Below are positions 6,637 to 9,307 of a DNA stretch of 9,307 nt, piece after piece. Position 1 is the first letter of the stretch. The number at the start of each line of letters is the position of its first letter. The notes below the pieces were generated by a model. It had not been told where the DNA came from and ran no database searches. It saw nothing but the letters and a program-made list of their open reading frames with translations. This DNA comes from Erysipelotrichaceae bacterium (GTDB taxonomy: Bacteria; Bacillota_I; Bacilli_A; Erysipelotrichales; Erysipelotrichaceae), in NCBI GenBank assembly GCA_017561615.1, contig JAFZBT010000103.1:1-9307 (forward strand), read 5' to 3'. The position numbers were made by a program, and so were the translations under genes.

Positions 6637-7514
6637 TCCTGTTTCTCCTTATCCAGCACCGTCCGGCGGACGGCGGAAATGCTGCCATAGGAAGTGTGGC
6701 CGTCCCGGACGGGCAGCTGTTCATAAGCTTCTTCAGCGCTCTTTTTCCCGTCCAGCACCTCCAGATGCAGACGCAGAGCTTGCAGAGTGTCGTCATCAAC
6801 ACCGATGGGATCATCGAAGATGATGCCCTTAAGCGGAAGAGCGGCGATTTCCCTGATGCTGTCCAGGGAATGCAGGCAATAACCGTACAGCCAGCTGCCT
6901 TCCGGCTTTTCGACGATCGGCATCATCAGCTGACGGCTTTCTTCCTGAAGATACCAGTTCTCCAGCCTTTCCTGCTGTTGCTGCAGATAAAGGCTTACGA
7001 ACCGGCGCCGGCTGCAGGCAATCAGCACGGGGCCGTAAACTCTCAGCCAGCAGCCGTACTCATTATCCTTGGCGATCTGATAACTGTCCTTCAGGGGAAT
7101 GTCCTTGGAAATGACGCAGCCGTCCATGCCATCCAGCAGCAGCTGGCGGACATCATAGCTGTTGGTCAAAAGCGTCTCCGGGGCATACAGGCATTCAAGA
7201 TCCAGATTGTCCCTTTCCACCATCATCCGGACACCGAGATCGCCGATCAAAAGTCCGTCGGCTCCTTCATCTTTCAGAAAACGAAGATAAGCGCTCAGAT
7301 CTTCCAGCTCATCTTCGCCATAGAGGCGGTCTGTCCGGATGATTACCTTCAGTTCGTGTTCGTGGGCTTTGCTGATGAACTTCCGGATCTGCTCTCTGTC
7401 CATAAAGCTGTTCCCACTGGAAAAATGCCCGTCACCGATCAGCACGTGGCTGATGGGAAAGCGGGCGGCTTCAGACAGACTGTCAATGTTGTTCAGTGAA
7501 ACGATGATGTTCAT
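6633..7514 (-). CDS. trhP1: U32-family protein, TrhP1-like partner of TrhP2
   Basis: A 293-residue U32-family protein, close in length to B. subtilis TrhP1 (YrrN, about 309 residues). It has the alternating strand-helix pattern of a TIM-barrel-like fold: an N-terminal MNIIVSLNNIDSL strand-helix, SHVLIGD, a conserved APETLLTNS segment, and VYGPVLIACSRRRF in the place where YrrN-type proteins carry a G-x-x-P-I-x-x-S-x-R loop. It lacks the four-cysteine cluster of the longer partner gene. In Bacillota the short and long U32 proteins are encoded together and act on tRNA wobble uridine 5-hydroxylation. Neighbours of the B. subtilis locus such as yrrM (trmR), udk and greA are absent here. The ATG at 7514 is 4 nt after the flippase stop. 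The only Shine-Dalgarno-like bases, AGGA, are unusually close (2 nt), so translation probably depends on coupling. The assignment is by pattern and context and is less sure than for the partner. Confidence 0.8.
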   Translation of the reverse strand: MNIIVSLNNIDSLSEAARFPISHVLIGDGHFSSGNSFMDREQIRKFISKAHEHELKVIIRTDRLYGEDELEDLSAYLRFLKDEGADGLLIGDLGVRMMVERDNLDLECLYAPETLLTNSYDVRQLLLDGMDGCVISKDIPLKDSYQIAKDNEYGCWLRVYGPVLIACSRRRFVSLYLQQQQERLENWYLQEESRQLMMPIVEKPEGSWLYGYCLHSLDSIREIAALPLKGIIFDDPIGVDDDTLQALRLHLEVLDGKKSAEEAYEQLPVRDGHTSYGSISAVRRTVLDKEKQE

Positions 7515-7518
7515 TTTC

Positions 7519-9078
7519 CTAATGACTCAGCTTTATGCCGAACTTTTTCAGCAGTCCGGCGGCGAAGTTCAGAACCTTGCTGATGAACCAGCGGATGGCC
7601 TGACGGTAGGAGGCATCATGCCAGTAGAAAGCGAAAAGCAGGATCAGCGAAACAGCAACAACGCTGACGCCTCTGATCAGCATGCCCAGGATCCCTTCCG
7701 GCATGTATGAGGTAACGAAATAGCAGGCGGCGCAGACGATCACGGAAACGATGACTTCCCTGATCTCCCAGAGGTAGTATCTGCCGACCGGCTGATGGAA
7801 GAAATTCTTGAAAAGGACCTTGTCCAGGAAAGGAACGCTGATCGCATAGACCAGTACCGAGGCGCCGATGACGCCGTAGAGGCCAAACGGTCTTACCAGG
7901 ACGATGCTGAGAATGATGTTGGCGAAATTGGCCACGTACATTCTTACCATGTCTTCCCGCCATAGACCGGCGGCATCCTTGTACAGGGCAACGATCTTCT
8001 GCATGACCGTAAGATAGAAGCACAGGACAAACATTACGACCAGATCGACCGTCAGAAGGCTTTCCTTGCCGAAGCTGAGCTTGATGAACGGCTGGTAGAG
8101 GCAAAGCATGGCAGCTGAACAGACGGTGATCAGCCAGCTGTTGATGCAGCTGAACTTGCGGAAGTTGTTCATTACCTTATCGCGGCTTTCCACCACCATC
8201 GAGTTGCCGACACCCGCCAGCATGGAATCGTAAATTACCATCAGCAGTCCGAGCACGCCGCTCATGACATAGTAGTAGTTATTGTAAATGGCGTTCATCT
8301 CCAGGGAGATGGCGGCGGTGATGACGATGGTGTCCAGTGACAGCATCATCATGTTGTTAAGCTTGACGGACAACAGCGGGAGCATCTTGCTCTTGATCTC
8401 AGAGCGGCGCTGATCAGTGATCCTGGCCCGCTGGAGAAACTGCGGGTAGTGGCGGTCGACGTACAGAGAAGTAAGGATGGCTCTCAGCGCCGTGGTTATC
8501 GGCAGCATGAACGCGTAGACATAGAAGTTTTTGGTCAGATACAGGGCAGCGGCCTGGCCGCCGTAGAGGATGACCATGACGAAGAAACCGATGCAGGAAA
8601 CCACGTCATTGCTCTGCATGGCATTCAGCAGCGAAGTCTTATAGGCAAACATCGCATAAGACAGGGCCGTATGAACCAGATAGATCAGGTAAAGAAGATA
8701 AAGATTGATGTCTGCCGGTACGGAGCCGCTGATCAGATGCGGCAGAAAGGGCATGATGATGATGCCGGCCAGCATGACGACGGAGCCGATGATGAAATAC
8801 AGCCGGCGCAGATAGCTGAGTATCTGGCAGATCGCTTCCTGATCATCTTCGGCTATGGGCTTGTAAAGGTAATAGACGACGGCCGTCCCGACACCGAGTT
8901 CGGAAAGGCAGAGAACGTGCAAAATGGAATTAAACATGCCGCTTAATCCCAGATAGTCGATTCCCAGTCTCTTGAGGACGATTATTCTCAATATGTAAGG
9001 GCCGACCAGACGGGTGATCTTCTCCATCATCCCCCAGAAACTGCCCGATATTGTCTTTTTCGTTCTTTCAATTTTCAT
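7519..9078 (-). CDS. Oligosaccharide/polysaccharide flippase, Wzx-type (MOP superfamily)
   Basis: A membrane protein of about 519 residues with 12-14 hydrophobic segments, typical in length for the polysaccharide-biosynthesis branch of the multidrug/oligosaccharidyl-lipid/polysaccharide (MOP) exporters. These proteins flip lipid-linked sugar repeats across the cytoplasmic membrane. Recognisable parts are the basic N-terminus leading into FWGMMEKITRLVGPYILR, the LGIDYLGLSGMFNSIL loop, and the LSELGVGTAVVYYLYKPIAE stretch common in Bacillota capsule and exopolysaccharide flippases. A central loop (YVDRHYPQFLQRA) and a SLEMNAIYNNYYYV segment follow. The frame opens GTG-ATG-ATG; I chose the second ATG (9078) because AGAGG lies 7 nt upstream of it. 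The first ATG (9081) is 4 nt and the GTG (9084) only 1 nt from that site. It is the first gene of the seven-gene operon. The partial gene upstream may be a glycosyltransferase, which fits envelope-polymer export. The transported glycan is unknown, and a MurJ-like lipid II flippase role is less likely from the sequence pattern. Confidence 0.88.
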   Translation of the reverse strand: MKIERTKKTISGSFWGMMEKITRLVGPYILRIIVLKRLGIDYLGLSGMFNSILHVLCLSELGVGTAVVYYLYKPIAEDDQEAICQILSYLRRLYFIIGSVVMLAGIIIMPFLPHLISGSVPADINLYLLYLIYLVHTALSYAMFAYKTSLLNAMQSNDVVSCIGFFVMVILYGGQAAALYLTKNFYVYAFMLPITTALRAILTSLYVDRHYPQFLQRARITDQRRSEIKSKMLPLLSVKLNNMMMLSLDTIVITAAISLEMNAIYNNYYYVMSGVLGLLMVIYDSMLAGVGNSMVVESRDKVMNNFRKFSCINSWLITVCSAAMLCLYQPFIKLSFGKESLLTVDLVVMFVLCFYLTVMQKIVALYKDAAGLWREDMVRMYVANFANIILSIVLVRPFGLYGVIGASVLVYAISVPFLDKVLFKNFFHQPVGRYYLWEIREVIVSVIVCAACYFVTSYMPEGILGMLIRGVSVVAVSLILLFAFYWHDASYRQAIRWFISKVLNFAAGLLKKFGIKLSH

Positions 9079-9083
9079 CATCA

Positions 9084-9090
9084 CACCTCT
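9084..9090 (-). promoter_or_regulatory. Ribosome binding site that decides the flippase start
   Basis: AGAGGTG reads on the - strand at 9084-9090. The AGAGG core is 7 nt from the ATG at 9078, 4 nt from the ATG at 9081 and 1 nt from the GTG at 9084, which favours 9078. Confidence 0.65.
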
Positions 9091-9111
9091 TTATCGGTTC
9101 TGACAACAAAA

Positions 9112-9120
9112 ATTATAACA
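9112..9120 (-). promoter_or_regulatory. Extended -10 promoter of the seven-gene operon
   Basis: On the - strand the bases read TGTTATAAT, a perfect extended -10 element (TGn plus TATAAT at 9112-9117). The position 17 bases upstream holds CGGAAA, a poor -35 box, as is common for extended -10 promoters. Transcription should start near 9105, leaving a leader of roughly 25 nt before the flippase ATG. No operator-like repeat was seen around it. Confidence 0.75.
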
Positions 9121-9143
9121 TATCCCCCGGTTCTTTTCCGCCG

Positions 9144-9307
9144 TTATTTGCTCAGCTCGTATAGCTGCTGATCCAGCTGACGGATCAGCTGCGCAGCGGA
9201 GAGCGAATAGCGGTAATGTTCCTGCCGGTAGTTTTCCGCCGCCCGGTAACATACCTCATTGGCGCAGCTCAGCGACATGATGTCGTTTCTCTGAGCCAGG
9301 AAGGCAC
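9144..9307 (-). CDS. C-terminal end of an unidentified protein, possibly a glycosyltransferase (N-terminus outside window)
   Basis: An open - strand frame enters from the right edge and ends at a TAA (9144-9146), giving 53 residues. It begins AFLAQRNDIMSLSC and ends in a helical LIRQLDQQLYELSK tail. A section of the form ANEVCYRAAENYRQEHYRYS followed by a QLIRQLxxxLYEL helix resembles the last helices of GT-B glycosyltransferases (GT4-like), where a basic/aromatic stretch precedes a terminal helix. That resemblance is loose. The adjacent flippase supports an envelope-sugar role. The frame and stop codon are clear, while the function is a guess. No convincing terminator hairpin lies in the 65 bases before the next gene, so read-through into the flippase operon is possible. 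Confidence 0.65.
   Translation of the reverse strand, partial: AFLAQRNDIMSLSCANEVCYRAAENYRQEHYRYSLSAAQLIRQLDQQLYELSK

Noticed and set aside
3806..7499. Long + strand open frames (3806-4801, 5245-6279, 6298-6690, 6582-7499) opposite the P-loop, SPOUT and U32 genes
   Set aside because: No ribosome binding site and family match was found for any of them, and the - strand proteins carry clear motifs across the same bases. The length reflects codon composition of the real genes.
8449..8946. + strand frame opposite the flippase
   Set aside because: The translation is highly charged and low in hydrophobic residues, being the complement of a membrane-protein gene; no recognisable domain.
7519..9078. 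Flippase as a multidrug (MATE) efflux pump or MurJ
   Set aside because: The N-terminal loop pattern (LGIDYLGLSGMFNSIL and ELGVGTAVVYYLYKP) is that of polysaccharide-type flippases, and no drug-efflux or MurJ-specific features were recognised.
9079..9143. Terminator between the right-edge gene and the flippase operon
   Set aside because: No stem of useful length with a T tract is visible on the - strand in this stretch; only the extended -10 promoter stands out.

Overview
The window is a compact chromosomal segment from a moderately GC-rich bacterium, most likely a Bacillota member (Erysipelotrichia or Clostridia-like). The reasons are AGGAGG-type ribosome binding sites, bacterial-type ProS, the paired U32 (TrhP1/TrhP2-type) genes, and a lipoyl-less E2-type acyltransferase. 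The lineage is inference. No mobile element, CRISPR array, rRNA, tRNA or obvious long repeat was seen.

Left part, + strand (1-1263): the last 79 codons of proS, closed by a hairpin-plus-T-tract terminator. After it comes a single gene with its own probable extended -10 promoter, encoding a stand-alone 2-oxoacid dehydrogenase E2-type acyltransferase domain. That protein keeps the family layout but has Glu where the catalytic His of the DHRxxDG motif should be. A 12-bp perfect inverted repeat between this gene and the convergent coaD looks like a shared bidirectional terminator.

Main part, - strand (9120 down to 1267): one tightly packed run of seven genes, read from an extended -10 promoter near 9112-9120. 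In transcription order they are a Wzx/MATE-fold oligosaccharide flippase, a TrhP1-like U32 protein, a TrhP2-like U32 protein with four probable Fe-S cysteines, a TrmH/SpoU-type RNA methyltransferase, a 569-residue P-loop protein resembling the HPr kinase/PEP carboxykinase superfamily, an FtsW/RodA-type SEDS glycosyltransferase, and CoaD. Junctions are 4-nt overlaps or gaps of 3-20 nt, so co-transcription and translational coupling are likely. The run joins RNA modification (tRNA wobble uridine hydroxylation, RNA methylation) to envelope construction (lipid-linked sugar flipping, peptidoglycan polymerisation) and coenzyme A synthesis.

Right edge (9144-9307): the C-terminal end of another - strand gene, possibly a glycosyltransferase, which would suit the flippase beside it.

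No wholly new multi-gene defence or mobile system is visible. The two items most worth following are the HPrK/PEPCK-like protein of unknown substrate and the E2-type protein with the substituted catalytic His.
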